Assembly: GCF_003217495.1 (NCBI RefSeq)
Contig: NZ_QJSW01000012.1
Location: 111,867-175,866, forward strand
Direction of reading: 5' to 3'
Length of the DNA: 64,000 nucleotides
From: Paenibacillus barcinonensis
Lineage (GTDB): Bacteria > Bacillota > Bacilli > Paenibacillales > Paenibacillaceae
Shown piece by piece: positions 1 through 11,500 of this stretch (positions within the stretch are counted from its first letter, which is position 1; the number at the start of each line of letters is the position of its first letter). Both the position numbers and the translations under genes were made by a program. The notes under the pieces were generated by a model. That model was not told where the DNA came from and did no database searches. It worked only from the letters and a program-made list of their open reading frames with translations.

Positions 1-2402
1 TTAGCGCCCTTTTCCAAAGCCAGCTTTAACTGATGAGCCTTGTTGCCAGCGGTCAGCATGAGCACAGGCAGCTCGGAAGGCGAGAAGCGCTCCCGGATGC
101 GGTCCAGCAGCTCATAGCCTGACATACCCGGCATCATGATGTCTGCTACGACCAAATGTATGGCAGGAAGCTGATTCAGCAGCTCCAATACGGAATCAGA
201 GCGTAAAGTAGCGGCATAACTATAACCTTCCAGCTTCAGCAGACTGCTGATCGTTTGCAGGTTGGCTGCATCGTCATCCACAACGAGAATCCACTCGGGC
301 CTGCTCCCTTTCATAATGATAGGCTCATCATGTCTAAGAGCTTGATGACCAGAGACAGCAGGAGGCATGCTGAGAGGAGTTACATTAGCTCGGTTTTCCT
401 TTTTGCCTTCGGCAAGGGGAAAAGTGACCACAAACGTTGCGCCTTCACCCGGTACCGATTCCGCATGTATGGTTCCGCCATGCATTTCAACGAGCTTGCG
501 CGTAATGCTGAGACCCAGCCCCGTGCCCCCGGCAACCATTGGCCCTGCCTCGGCCTCCTGCTCGAAGGGCAGGAAAATGTATTCCAGTTTGTCGGGGCGG
601 ATGCCGCGCCCGGTATCCGTAACACGTACTTCAGCTTTTCCCTGAATAAGAGCAGCACGTATACGCACAGAGCCTTGCTCGGTAAATTTGATTGCATTAC
701 CAATCAGATTATGCAGGATCTGCACAAGTCGGTTTCCATCTGCATATATCAACGGAAATTTAGTCGGGATCTCGTTCAGCAGCTCCAGCTTTTTCGTTCC
801 CAACAAGAAGGAGTGCATTCGCATAACAGAATCAACATAAGAGGACAGATCCGTAGCGGAGCGATGCAGGATGATGTCTCCATGCTTCATTTTGGAATAG
901 TCCAGCAATTCATCCACCAAATAAGTCAAACGTCTCCCGCTTCCCGTCACAATGGCCAGATTATGTGCCTGATCCTCCGTGAGCGGGCCTTCGGAGCCTC
1001 GAAGCAGACTTTCGCTAATATTGACGATAGCGTTGAGCGGTGTTTTCAACTCATGCGAAGTGTTGGACAGAAAATCATCCTTCACCTGATCCAGCAAGAG
1101 AAGCTGATCCTTGAGCGAGCGAACGGTACGGTACGCCTCGAAAAAACGAAGCACAACAAGGAAGAGCATCAGGATGCTGAATAAAATGATGGAGAACTGT
1201 CCGATATTCACATTTTCTTTGAGTGATATAGAGAACAGGTTCACATCGAGACAGTACAGCGTAATACAGAGCATTGCGGCGTACCACAGGAAGCTGGATA
1301 GACGCTCACCCTTCTCGCTAATGACATATCGTATGGCACATTGTATGAGCAGCCATAGTAACACCAACGTATACAGCCCAATCACGAACGGTGCCGTCAA
1401 GACGTAAACAGAGATGGGGAGAAACGTGAGCAGGCCAATATAAGCCCCTAATATAAACAGTGTTATCGAGGTTAGTATTCCGGACATCATGCCCGATCTG
1501 AAGCGGTAGAAATAAAAGATTAACAGGCCAAGACAAGTAACGGAGCAGAAATCTTTATATTTGTACAACGTATTAAATGAAATTTCCGGGCTGATTCCCG
1601 CCAGCACACGTTCACTGATCATGCCGTTGTAGAGGGCATAGAACAGGCAGATGAGGCCGAGAATCAGCAGGGAGTCATCCCGGTTGTGATACAGGGCAGA
1701 TCCCAAATAGCTGATGAGAAAAATAATTGAGATCGTGGCCAGTACAGCCATCGTCGCCAGTTCAATGGCTGTGCGATTCTGATGGCTTTTTAGCATGGCA
1801 GTCTGTTCTCCGAAAAAGAGTGGACCGGAGATGCCTGCATTGGGATAGTCGTAGTTGGCGACACGAACCAGTATTTCAATATCGCCGCCATGATACGGGA
1901 AAAATCCGATTTGCGGTGAATTGCCTGCCTGGTAACCTGCTGTCTTCTCCATGGCTTGTCCATCTTGCATCAGTTTGGCACCATTGACATAAATTTCGCT
2001 GGCGAAACGAATGTTGCTTTTCTTGATGGCGAGTGTACCCTCGATAGGCGTATTGCGAAGTACAAGCCGGTATGTAGCATAACCGTGGGAGGGCAGGTGC
2101 TTGCCGCCCACCTGAAGCTGTCCCCAAGTACCTGGAACCTCTGCGTAATCAAGAGATGTTCGTGTTCCATGTTGTTTCCCGTTCTCCATGTGATTTGGAA
2201 CAGATAGTAGCTGCTTCCAATAAAATTCCCATTCACCGTCGAGCCTGATTCGATTCTCCTGCTTCGGGTTCCAGGTTGAAAGATCCAGAATGCCATGACG
2301 TGCGTGGAGCGCGGCAGATTGAGGCTCTCTTACCGTGTATAGAACCAGCAGCGTAACAGCAACAATCACGGTGAGAACAACACCTGAAATTCGTAATAAC
2401 AC
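1..2402 (-). CDS. 7TM-DISM hybrid sensor histidine kinase/response regulator (3' end outside window)
   Basis: About 800 residues are visible and the frame is still open at the left edge, ending in the GA(N/D) stretch that follows the receiver's LMLTA, so the C-terminus is missing. The start is a GTG at 2402, nine bases after AAAGGAG. Order of parts: one N-terminal membrane helix (about residues 5-25); an extracellular beta-rich jelly-roll-like domain (about 40-190) like the sensor part of 7TMR-DISM proteins; seven or so hydrophobic helices (about 200-410); a HisKA domain with SHELKTPL, the phosphorylated histidine being residue 450; an HATPase with GRGI and GTGLGLSI; and a receiver with DIMMPGMSG, the acceptor aspartate being residue 754. 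The family relays an extracellular ligand signal by His-Asp phosphotransfer. It is transcribed divergently from the envelope cluster starting at 2641, so control of that cluster is possible but inferred. Ligand and output are unknown. Confidence 0.9.
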   Translation of the reverse strand, partial: MLLRISGVVLTVIVAVTLLVLYTVREPQSAALHARHGILDLSTWNPKQENRIRLDGEWEFYWKQLLSVPNHMENGKQHGTRTSLDYAEVPGTWGQLQVGGKHLPSHGYATYRLVLRNTPIEGTLAIKKSNIRFASEIYVNGAKLMQDGQAMEKTAGYQAGNSPQIGFFPYHGGDIEILVRVANYDYPNAGISGPLFFGEQTAMLKSHQNRTAIELATMAVLATISIIFLISYLGSALYHNRDDSLLILGLICLFYALYNGMISERVLAGISPEISFNTLYKYKDFCSVTCLGLLIFYFYRFRSGMMSGILTSITLFILGAYIGLLTFLPISVYVLTAPFVIGLYTLVLLWLLIQCAIRYVISEKGERLSSFLWYAAMLCITLYCLDVNLFSISLKENVNIGQFSIILFSILMLFLVVLRFFEAYRTVRSLKDQLLLLDQVKDDFLSNTSHELKTPLNAIVNISESLLRGSEGPLTEDQAHNLAIVTGSGRRLTYLVDELLDYSKMKHGDIILHRSATDLSSYVDSVMRMHSFLLGTKKLELLNEIPTKFPLIYADGNRLVQILHNLIGNAIKFTEQGSVRIRAALIQGKAEVRVTDTGRGIRPDKLEYIFLPFEQEAEAGPMVAGGTGLGLSITRKLVEMHGGTIHAESVPGEGATFVVTFPLAEGKKENRANVTPLSMPPAVSGHQALRHDEPIIMKGSRPEWILVVDDDAANLQTISSLLKLEGYSYAATLRSDSVLELLNQLPAIHLVVADIMMPGMSGYELLDRIRERFSPSELPVLMLTAGNKAHQLKLALEKGA

Positions 2403-2509
2403 GTTCTGCTGCTCCTTTGGGAGATTTGCCAATCATCTCTAGTATTCTATCGGAATTGTAGCGGATATCTCAGAGGGCTGCAATTGAATTTCGACAATTT
2501 TCTTTGTTT

Positions 2510-2538
2510 ATTTTTTGTTTATTGTCATCCTATATAAT
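2510..2538 (+). promoter_or_regulatory. candidate promoter for the envelope cluster
   Basis: A perfect TATAAT at 2533-2538 lies about 100 bases before the protease start. The -35 at 2510-2515 is poor (ATTTTT), in a T-rich tract flanked by GACAAT and ATTGTC half-sites. It may need an activator. Confidence 0.3.
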
Positions 2539-2640
2539 GCAGGTGCACGATATGTCGAAAGAACCTAGTGAAAGTATCTAAAGACCTATATTTGTGTTAC
2601 CAAGGGCTTATAGAGTTGGGAGATGGAGAGGGGGGCTACA

Positions 2641-3336
2641 ATGCGGTATGGACAGAAGGTCATGACAGCTCTGCTTGGTTTTCTGCTGATGGTTGTGTGT
2701 CTGGGCAGTTCTGCAGAATCTGCAATTACGTACGCGGAAGGCGGCCGATCGCCACAGGTGTTCTCGGAAGCAGAGCAGGTTTATTCATCGGCGGCTCAAG
2801 CGGTGTTTTATCTGAAAGCATATCGCAAGGACGGTACGCTGAAAACGGTGGGCTCCGGATTTGTGATCGAAAATGGACAAGCGCTTACAGCAGCTCATGT
2901 GGTGAAGGATGCGGTCTCATATGAGGCTGTGTTTGAGGATGGCTCTGTACAGAAGCTTCTCGTGCTTGGTGTCGACGGAGAGACGGATGTGGCGTTGTTG
3001 TCTGTAAAAGATACGCTGAAACGTCCAGCACTTGCTTTGTCTGTTGATAGACCCTCTGCAAGGCATGGACAAAGATCGTTTGCGATCGGTTATCCGCTCA
3101 AGGATGGCAAGATCATCACCGAGGGTATTGTGAATGCTCCTATGGCTGAGGTGAACGATGTGACTCGTTTACTGACTTCGGCACAAGTGTCTCCGGGGAT
3201 GTCAGGTGGTCCGTTGTTGAATGAAGAGGGGCGAGTTATCGGATTAATCTCCGGCTCCTTTCGTACGATGAACGGCATTCACATCTGTGTAACGGTGGAA
3301 GACATGCGCAAGCTTTTGAAGAAATCAAATCCATAA
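2641..3336 (+). CDS. secreted trypsin-like serine protease without a PDZ domain
   Basis: 231 residues. ATG 2641 is preferred over an in-frame ATG at 2623 because GAGAGGGGGG sits just before it. A signal peptide covers about residues 1-32. The catalytic triad is readable: His86 in AAHVV, Asp116 in TDVALL and Ser188 in GMSGGP. The protein is one S1C/HtrA-type protease domain that stops soon after the serine region, with no PDZ, so it is shorter than DegP/HtrA. It should act outside the membrane. The giant secreted protein gene follows after only 22 bases, so the two are probably co-transcribed. Processing or quality control of the giant neighbours is a reasonable inference, not shown by the sequence. 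Confidence 0.88.
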   Translation: MRYGQKVMTALLGFLLMVVCLGSSAESAITYAEGGRSPQVFSEAEQVYSSAAQAVFYLKAYRKDGTLKTVGSGFVIENGQALTAAHVVKDAVSYEAVFEDGSVQKLLVLGVDGETDVALLSVKDTLKRPALALSVDRPSARHGQRSFAIGYPLKDGKIITEGIVNAPMAEVNDVTRLLTSAQVSPGMSGGPLLNEEGRVIGLISGSFRTMNGIHICVTVEDMRKLLKKSNP

Positions 3337-3358
3337 CGGGGAAAAGGAGAATCTCTGC

Positions 3359-6300
3359 ATGCTCAAAAAGGTAGGATTATGCTTGCTTGCGGCTTTGCTT
3401 GCACTGACCTCGTTCAGTTGGCCGCAAATGACTTCAGTTTCCGCGGCAGCGGGCTACACGGATGTTTGGATTCCGAACGGTGGCGGCAAAATTATTAATC
3501 AGGGAGATATGCCCTCCTGGAATAACAATATTAAAAATTTTGATGCGAACAGCTTTGGCATTTTTGCGGGTGGTGCGCCAGGAACATCGGTAGATAAAAA
3601 CAAAATCAGATCATTTAGTGCAGGGCATGTCCAAGCAGATGGTTTTGGTACATTCACTGCCAAAATTTCGGTAGCGAACAATCTGTCTTTAAGGCGTCTT
3701 GCTGAACCTGGTCAAGCCAAAATGCTTTTGAAGATTGGATCAGTGGATGCCCTTATGAATAGTGCACAATTTCTTGTCATTATTAATGGGAAAGTAAAAT
3801 TTGAGCAGCTCAGTGGCGGATCAGTGAACAGCTCATGGATTGCTTTTGATAGTAACGATACCATCGAAATTCACATGGGGGGGTTCTTTAAAGGCGCCAG
3901 CGACATCGAGCTTTATTTCGCGGACATCACACCGCCTACATATAACGGTAACACCTTTACACATAACGGAGTTGTTCGGTTTAATGCAGATCCGGCTGTA
4001 CAGAAGAATGAGCTATTTCTGAAACAAGGCAGTTACATGAACCTAGCGCTGAATTTCAGCGAACCGGTATTTCCTTCCTTTGCAGAGGATGCTTCGGATC
4101 GAGTGAATGACAGGTTCAGCTTTATGCGAACAGAGCTATTCAGCAATCCGGGGGGAGACGGATTCGAACCTTCGGTTTATTATCTGACCAGCGCAGACAG
4201 CGGCTACAGTGATTTTGCTAATGGTGGATTGGATCGGAACATCCATGCACGTTCCAGATTTAATTTCCGTTATCAGGCTGCGATGAATGATAGTACGGGT
4301 AATGTCCCGATTGATCCCAAGCGTCTGGTCGCACCTTCAGAGGCAGATCGACCAACCTTCCTGGAACGGATGAATGCGGCAGGTTTCACAGATGGGGCGG
4401 GTAATCCGGTTCCAGCCTTTAACGGCATTGGTACTGTTCCTTTTGCAGATAATGCAGAACCTGGCGGCACATTCCGCACCATTATCGATGCTCGGGTTCC
4501 TCAATACTCGGCATCCCGCAACGGTGTGCAGCCAGAGGTGCTGACAGGACTTGTGCTGAACAAGGGCGATGTTGTCGATTTTACCGTATATCTCAACGAG
4601 CAGGTCATCAGTGCATTTAAGCCGACTGAGGACACATGGCTCAAATTCTCCAATGGATTGACCGCCGCTTACGTCAGCGGTCAGAACAGCAATACATGGA
4701 CATTCCGCATGACTGTGCCGGATGGCAAAAGCATAGAAACGTCACAGCTGGAGACGGCTGCATTGGAGCATGCTGGCAATCCGGGGGATGGAAAAGCCTT
4801 AACCGATTATGCAGGCAACGTACTCGTTGAACCCGTCAAGAAGATCGAATGGGCAGATCTGTCTGTGGACAATACCGCTCCTGAAGTCAATTTTGTTTAT
4901 GAAAATCAGGATGGAGAAGTTATCCCCGAAGGACAGTATGTGGGAAATGGTTCGTTTACGATTCAGGCGTTTGATCCCGACTTGAATGGTCAGGCCAGCA
5001 AAGGCTTGTTTCGTCCGGGCAACGGTTCAGGACTGGTATATTATGTGCTGAATCAAAGCCAGGCTGATCCTTTTGCAGGGAAGAACGATAACTTTGCAGC
5101 TGTGAAACGATTTTCTCTGACGCAGAAGCAGCCAGCAGACGAGCTATACCCCTCAGGATATGAGGGAGTGACACTGTCAGCAGGGCAGAACGGCATCAAA
5201 GTAAAACTGCCTGATGACGGTACACCCCTGAACGGGAATTGGTACCTGCACACATGGACAGCGGACATGACATGGGATTCTGCGCGTCAACGGATGCAGT
5301 ATGACAAGGGAAGTGCGGAACGGGCCGCTTATCTTGCCCAGCACCCGGATGCAACCCCTGCGGAGCTGGAGGGATATTATCGACAGCATATACTTCCTAA
5401 CCTTTCGGATTATGGAAACGTTACGCAATGGCCGCTTTCCGATTACATGCAGGACGACTCGAACTGGTCTTATCATGTTGGTTTGCTCAAGATCGACAAC
5501 GATGATCCAAGCGTTGTGATCGGCAATGTGGTAGACAACAATTCGGACAATGTGAAGGCTACGGTCAAAGCGACGGACCCAACCTCTTCCATTAAGGATA
5601 ATAAGATTCAGTACCAGTTTGTAGCAGCAGGCAAAAATGTTACTGCTTCCGGCTGGCAGCATGCTGCACTAAATGCGGCAGGGGAGGTCGAAATAACGAC
5701 CTTGAAAGACCCGGCAATTACCAAGGGCGGTCGTTATGAGCTGCATGTCAAAGCACAGGATGTTGCGGGTCATTCAGCAACAGCTGAGCCGAAAGCGGTG
5801 GATGTGCTGGTCATTTCCACGAAATTCAAAGCTTATCCCGGCGCGTATGCAATCAATGACGGACCGGACTTTACAGTGGCTGGTATTCCGATTGATACTG
5901 CCGAGTACCAGTACACCCAAAGCTCCGAGCGTCCTGCGGGCAACAGCCAATGGACTGATTTTAAAGATGCACCTAAAGAAACCAAGCTGGGCGATGTGGC
6001 TGCCGAAAAGTACAGCTTCCCGGCCGACAAAACGCTAAATGGCACATGGTATGCCCATGTACGCATCAAACAGCAGGATACTGGACGGTACTATTACTAC
6101 TATCAGGAGTACAAGTTTGATCATTTGCCGCCAACTGTGAAATTTGGTTCTCAAGGCTACTTGTATCCAATGCCGGAGCAGTCTGTACAGATTGATGTAT
6201 CCGATACGCTGGTTGACTTTGCAGGTGTGGCCGCCAAGAACATCCGTTACCAATGGATCAAGGTGGTCGAGGGACATGAGGAGCAGGAACCCGACCCGGA

Positions 6301-8518
6301 TGGAAAAGGCTGGAGCACATCACCTGCGGATCGCCTCATCACGCTTCAGGTGGACAATAAAAAAGATAACGGAAACTATCGCCTGTACGTGTATGCCACC
6401 GATAGCTTGGGGAACGGCAAACTGTTTCACACCAGCGGTCTATTCTCCGTGTTTTATTTAAGCAGTGAACCGCCTGTGGGCAGCGCACGTTTGATTCGAA
6501 CCGAAGGGCCGGGAGATGACGGATATACCGCCATTATGGAGCTGACGGTTGACGTACCGGCCCAGGAAGGATATTTCTACTCCGTGTCCACGAATGGTGG
6601 AGACAACTGGAGTACATGGCTGCCGTATACGAATTATGTAGGTGTGCCTGTGGACACCAACGATGTGGGCCAGCTGAAGTCCAAAGTTCGTGTGAAGTTC
6701 AAAGGCTTTTACGACAATATCAGCGAGATTGTAACACCTGAGATTCAGATTCAGGATGCTCCTGCCTATGCCCTCGCTTCATTGGAAGAGATCATGCCGG
6801 TTCGCGGTGGAGAGAAAGTGCAGCATGGCGGACAGAATCAGGGTCAGGACATCGTATTTGATCTGGTAGAGGGCAAGACGGTGAAGCCAACCGGCAGTAA
6901 CCCGGAAATGCCGGAGACGCTGGAGGCGAACAAACGCTTTAAAATTTACCGGAACGGAAGCTATTCCTTCACGGTGAAGGATGGCGACAATACAGCGACT
7001 GTATTTATCGTGGTTTCCAATTTTGATGATACGCCGCCAGTAGTAAATGTGAAATATTCGACGATTGCAGCGACTAACGGAGCAGTGAAGGTCAGTCTGA
7101 AATCCAGCGAACCGATTCGGATTACGAATCTGCCAACCTCAACCAAAACCTTCCATGAGAATGGAGAGTTTACGTTTGAATATGAGGATGCGGTCGGGTT
7201 CACCGGAAGTGTGACAGCGACAGTAAGCAATATTGATACAACACCGCCGGAAGCCGACATTACGCTGCATTATAATCATCCAGACCTTAAAGCCTTAATC
7301 CGTTATGGCACGGGTACGGCAGTCGTGGACAGTGCGGGGGATGGCTACAGTGCAAACGGGGAATTCACTCATTTTGCCGTTCCGACACGTGATAATGTTC
7401 TTGCCTCCAATCTGATTGTGGCTCAAGTGACACCCAAAGCAGGAGGGGTTCCTGACTATCAGGTAGTATCAAACAGCTCAGGCACAAATCAATCGTCGAT
7501 TGTGATGAAATCGGGCAACAAAGCACGATTCTCGCTGGCAGATGCTGCCGGGAACAGCGCAAAAATCGAATCGGATGTTATCTCGACATTGGTTGGCTCT
7601 ATTCCTGCGGTAGACGAGATTACGATGGTTCGGGTGGATGATGACGGACAAATTATGGATGATAGCAAGCTTGTACAGATCGGAGAGCATGGATATTCCA
7701 AAGGTAAAGTACGTGTAAGCCTGGTGATGCCAACAGCGGCAATGGAGGGCAATGTCATTTATGCGGGAGCAACGCCGGTATCGAGTTTCAGTGGTGAGTA
7801 TACAACCAATGGTGAGCACTCCATCCTGCTCTCGGATCTGCTTGGCAACAAGAGGCAACTTAACTTCACTATAGAGGGTCTGGATAATACGGCACCAACA
7901 ATTCGTCTCAATAAAACATCTACAACACTGTTGCAAAACAAACCGGGCTTTAGTCTGATTGAAGATCTGGGTGGCTACGTGGTGAGTGACAATCTGTCGA
8001 CAGCAGAGAACATTCAGGTAACTGCGGCTGAATATGTGCTGGAAGGCGGGCAATACGTGGACAAACCGCTGAACCTGAATGTTACGGGAAAACACACCCT
8101 TCGTTACACTGCCAAGGATCAGCTCGGTAACGTAAGTTATGCCCTTCAAACGGTATTTGTTCGTTCAAGTGACGGCATGTTTGTAACAGCCAATGGCATT
8201 CCGCTGTCTGATACCGAATCGGAAACAGCCATTGTTAACACGGGTATTGTTACGTTTAATGTGAGCCATTTCCGCACAGTTGCTTCTACGGGTGGAACCA
8301 AGCTGGAGAATGAGCTCGGCACATACGACGTGTATTACTTCCCTGGACTTGTGCGAGAAGGACAGATGAAATATATCGCAACCAAAGTAACGTACAAGGA
8401 ACTGGTCAGCAAGGATTTCAAGGTCACGCTGCCCAAAGCCGGATGGTACACCATCGTAGTGCAGAATCAGGAACGCGAACGCGTATACTCCACACTGCTC
8501 GTTAACCGGGCCAATTAG
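3359..8518 (+). CDS. giant secreted Ig-repeat protein, 1719 aa
   Basis: AAAAGGAG precedes ATG 3359. The N-terminus is a typical signal peptide (KK, hydrophobic core, cleavage near residue 30 after VSAA). The rest is beta-rich, with repeated bacterial Ig-like boundary motifs: DITPPT, DNTAPE, DDTPPV, DTTPPE and DNTAPT, spread from about residue 190 to 1520. Such D-x-T-P/A-P motifs mark the start of Big/cadherin-like modules in surface proteins. There is no LPXTG, no SLH and no C-terminal membrane helix, so it is either released or held by a partner. The next gene starts 22 bases downstream and encodes an SLH-anchored giant, a plausible anchor. No catalytic domain was recognised. Confidence 0.85.
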   Translation: MLKKVGLCLLAALLALTSFSWPQMTSVSAAAGYTDVWIPNGGGKIINQGDMPSWNNNIKNFDANSFGIFAGGAPGTSVDKNKIRSFSAGHVQADGFGTFTAKISVANNLSLRRLAEPGQAKMLLKIGSVDALMNSAQFLVIINGKVKFEQLSGGSVNSSWIAFDSNDTIEIHMGGFFKGASDIELYFADITPPTYNGNTFTHNGVVRFNADPAVQKNELFLKQGSYMNLALNFSEPVFPSFAEDASDRVNDRFSFMRTELFSNPGGDGFEPSVYYLTSADSGYSDFANGGLDRNIHARSRFNFRYQAAMNDSTGNVPIDPKRLVAPSEADRPTFLERMNAAGFTDGAGNPVPAFNGIGTVPFADNAEPGGTFRTIIDARVPQYSASRNGVQPEVLTGLVLNKGDVVDFTVYLNEQVISAFKPTEDTWLKFSNGLTAAYVSGQNSNTWTFRMTVPDGKSIETSQLETAALEHAGNPGDGKALTDYAGNVLVEPVKKIEWADLSVDNTAPEVNFVYENQDGEVIPEGQYVGNGSFTIQAFDPDLNGQASKGLFRPGNGSGLVYYVLNQSQADPFAGKNDNFAAVKRFSLTQKQPADELYPSGYEGVTLSAGQNGIKVKLPDDGTPLNGNWYLHTWTADMTWDSARQRMQYDKGSAERAAYLAQHPDATPAELEGYYRQHILPNLSDYGNVTQWPLSDYMQDDSNWSYHVGLLKIDNDDPSVVIGNVVDNNSDNVKATVKATDPTSSIKDNKIQYQFVAAGKNVTASGWQHAALNAAGEVEITTLKDPAITKGGRYELHVKAQDVAGHSATAEPKAVDVLVISTKFKAYPGAYAINDGPDFTVAGIPIDTAEYQYTQSSERPAGNSQWTDFKDAPKETKLGDVAAEKYSFPADKTLNGTWYAHVRIKQQDTGRYYYYYQEYKFDHLPPTVKFGSQGYLYPMPEQSVQIDVSDTLVDFAGVAAKNIRYQWIKVVEGHEEQEPDPDGKGWSTSPADRLITLQVDNKKDNGNYRLYVYATDSLGNGKLFHTSGLFSVFYLSSEPPVGSARLIRTEGPGDDGYTAIMELTVDVPAQEGYFYSVSTNGGDNWSTWLPYTNYVGVPVDTNDVGQLKSKVRVKFKGFYDNISEIVTPEIQIQDAPAYALASLEEIMPVRGGEKVQHGGQNQGQDIVFDLVEGKTVKPTGSNPEMPETLEANKRFKIYRNGSYSFTVKDGDNTATVFIVVSNFDDTPPVVNVKYSTIAATNGAVKVSLKSSEPIRITNLPTSTKTFHENGEFTFEYEDAVGFTGSVTATVSNIDTTPPEADITLHYNHPDLKALIRYGTGTAVVDSAGDGYSANGEFTHFAVPTRDNVLASNLIVAQVTPKAGGVPDYQVVSNSSGTNQSSIVMKSGNKARFSLADAAGNSAKIESDVISTLVGSIPAVDEITMVRVDDDGQIMDDSKLVQIGEHGYSKGKVRVSLVMPTAAMEGNVIYAGATPVSSFSGEYTTNGEHSILLSDLLGNKRQLNFTIEGLDNTAPTIRLNKTSTTLLQNKPGFSLIEDLGGYVVSDNLSTAENIQVTAAEYVLEGGQYVDKPLNLNVTGKHTLRYTAKDQLGNVSYALQTVFVRSSDGMFVTANGIPLSDTESETAIVNTGIVTFNVSHFRTVASTGGTKLENELGTYDVYYFPGLVREGQMKYIATKVTYKELVSKDFKVTLPKAGWYTIVVQNQERERVYSTLLVNRAN

Positions 8519-8539
8519 AGAAACGGAAGGGGTTCACCC

Positions 8540-11500
8540 ATGCGACGGAAGAACATCATACGAATGATTGCGGCGATGATGGCTGCAGTAATGCTGATTA
8601 GTGTGCTGCCGCTCCATATTGCTGCAGCAGCAGTTTCTGCTGCGGGTACAACATCCATCAAGAACGGGTTCATTAAAGTAACGGTGGATAATGCAAGCGG
8701 CCGCTTCAGCATCCGCACCGAAGACGGACAACCTATTCGTAAAAAGGATAACGGCGTAGATATGATCTTTGGCGGAGATAACCCGGAGACCTCTTTTACA
8801 ACGTTTAAGATTAATGGAACGGACCTGATTTTCGGTAATCCGTATAAAATGGCGCCCAACTGGACCTCGGAGGTGACCCCTCCGAAGGTCGTTACAGGAA
8901 ATGACGGTACACAGAGCCTGGTGACCGTCTGGACTGTTCAAGGCATTCGTATCAGTCAGATTATCACTTTGCTGCTCAAGGAAGATAAGGATCAGGGCGG
9001 TAATGCACGTGTGCAGTACGTTGTAGAAAATACAACGGATGCCAAAGTAGAGATCGGCTCACGTGTATTGCTGGATACCTCTGTTGGTGGCAATGACGGG
9101 CCTGCATTCCAGATCGGACAGAACTATTCAGTTCCGTTGACGGTGGAGCGCAAGCTGGTTCATGAGCCGGAGAAACTTGGTTATGACAAAAACGTGGACG
9201 AGCAGGCCTATAATCTGCACAAGCTGCCCGCATACTGGGTTATGCGGGATAAGCTGGAGCCAGGGAACCCGTCCGCAACGAACGTCATCGCCTACGGCTT
9301 CAACAACTTGTTTGAAGGTGGCATCAACATCGTAGATGAGATGGTTGTTGCACATTGGGCTAACCTGGCTGGCACGAAATGGGATTATGAACCAGATGAG
9401 AATCTGGATTATACCCAGGATACGAACAGGTACGGCACCGCAGATACCGCTGTCGCTTATTATTGGCAGCCCGATACGGTACAGGCTGGTGGTCAGCATA
9501 CGTATGAGCTTGTATACGGTCTGGGTGAGATTGTGTCACCAGAGAAGGTTTTTGACGTACGTTTCCTCGATCCAACACAGAAGCTGGAGACCAACGAGGA
9601 TGAGACAGGTTATATGCGAGATGGCATATTTGAAGTGAACACCGAGATCGAAAATCTGGAGATGTTCGGCATGAATCACAGCCGAGTAGATGTGACGTTG
9701 ACACTGGAGAACGGCTTGAACTTTGTGGATGAAGACGGCAAGGAGCTGAATACGAGAAGCCAGAAGCTCAGCTTCCGCAAAGACGTTCCGCCAGAGCAGG
9801 CTGCGCAGGGCGTGGAATTTATTCCATACAAGCCCGGTGAAACTGTTGCCGCCAAATGGCGAGTAAAGGGCACGGGTAAAGCCTGGCCTTCCACACGTCA
9901 GTACATGGTTACTGTAAGCAGTCCGGAAACGGAGAAAAAGCTGGAGACCACGATCAGTGAGAGCAAGGAGCTTCCGGAAGCGGAGATTCGTGCGATCTAT
10001 GAATCGTCGAGGGCAGGTTTTATTTTCCTGCCGCCTGTTGGCGAGCTGCGCAAAACACTGGTGTACGCGTTATCGCCAGAGGAAACGTTCAGCAAGGATG
10101 AGAAATACATCACGCTGAACCTGTCCAATATTGCGGCATACAATGTCGGTAATGAGGCTACATCAACAGCAGCTAACTTTGATATGTACCTGGTGAACGT
10201 CAAGAACGGAGATCGCTACAAAGTTCCGGTGACCCGTTCTGTAACCACACAGCCGCTTGGCAATGGTTTCGCGGGAGACCTGAAACTGATCTATCGCGGA
10301 GGGGAAAAGGTCAAACCGGACGGGACAACACTGGAAGTGCTGAACGATTCTGTCCTGCCGCTTGGCGAGTATGCTGTACAGCTCGATTACAAGGACAAAA
10401 CGATTCCCGAGTTATCTGAAGCACTTAGCTTCACAACAAGCCAGACGTTTGCTGTAACAGACAATGAAGAAAACCGTGTTCGTAAGGCTGGTATTCTCGC
10501 TGTATACAAAACGAAACTGGATCTGAATGCAGGTGCAGGTGACAAGGCGGCATTCGCAGATGCTCTACCATGGACGTATGGGAATCTGACAGATGCACAA
10601 TTCAAAACAAGACTGGAGCAGGACAGAGCAAGATTCACAGCTGCGAAGCAGGAGATGGTTACGGCCTCCCGCAAGCTTGATCCTGCACTGGACATTGCCG
10701 GGGCGCTCAATGCAGCAGAATCGCCGGTATATGCTGTGCAAACGTTTGAGGATGAGAAGTCCTTTGACAGGTTCAAAAATGAACTGGACGAAGACGAAGA
10801 GCAGGAAGTTGTGCTTGAAGTGCGCGGTAAAATCGTGCAGTCTGGTACAGGCGTAAACGCTCAATATACGGTCCAATCCGATACCGAACCGGCAATCCTC
10901 AACCAAAGTGTTGCCTACAAGGGTAAGGATCTGACCATCTCCACCGGTAAATTCCCGCTGGCCGATCGGTTGAAGGCTAATACCGATACCCCGTTCCTGC
11001 AGTCGCTATTTGTAGGCGGAGACGGCACGTTGAGTGTGGCCAATAGCGGATTTGTCTTTCATTCCGGGGAGTGGACCGTCGATTTCTACAACGGGTTCGA
11101 CAAGTCACTCGGTACCGAATCGAAGCTAAGCGATGAAGAGCAGGCCTGGGAGGAGGGACGCAACCCTGAAGACCCTACCCTGAACGGAACGCTGACGTGG
11201 GCGAACGGTATGATTGGTGACGCACTGAACCCCTATCGGACATTGCTCGTATCGTATGTGTATTTTAACAAACATACGTTGTTCACCACGCCATCCTTCT
11301 CGCTGAACGGGTTTGGCTTGAAGCTGAATGATTTCATTTTGAGACAGGATGGGGTTTCATTCGGCGGTGCAATAAAGATGTTTATCGTTGATGGTGAAGT
11401 GAAAAACGTCATGTTCAACAAATCGGGGTTTGTGGGCATCGAATCCGCATTGAAATTCCAGCTGGACAACAGCATTGGTTTATTCAAACCAGACTCCGAG

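Noticed and set aside
255..1184. 309-codon + frame opposite the hybrid kinase
   Set aside because: The minus strand encodes clear kinase and receiver motifs throughout; the + frame has no family resemblance or ribosome site.
7478..8149. 223-codon minus frame inside the Ig-repeat gene
   Set aside because: Shadow of a well-supported + gene; Cys/Arg/His-rich composition typical of antisense reading.
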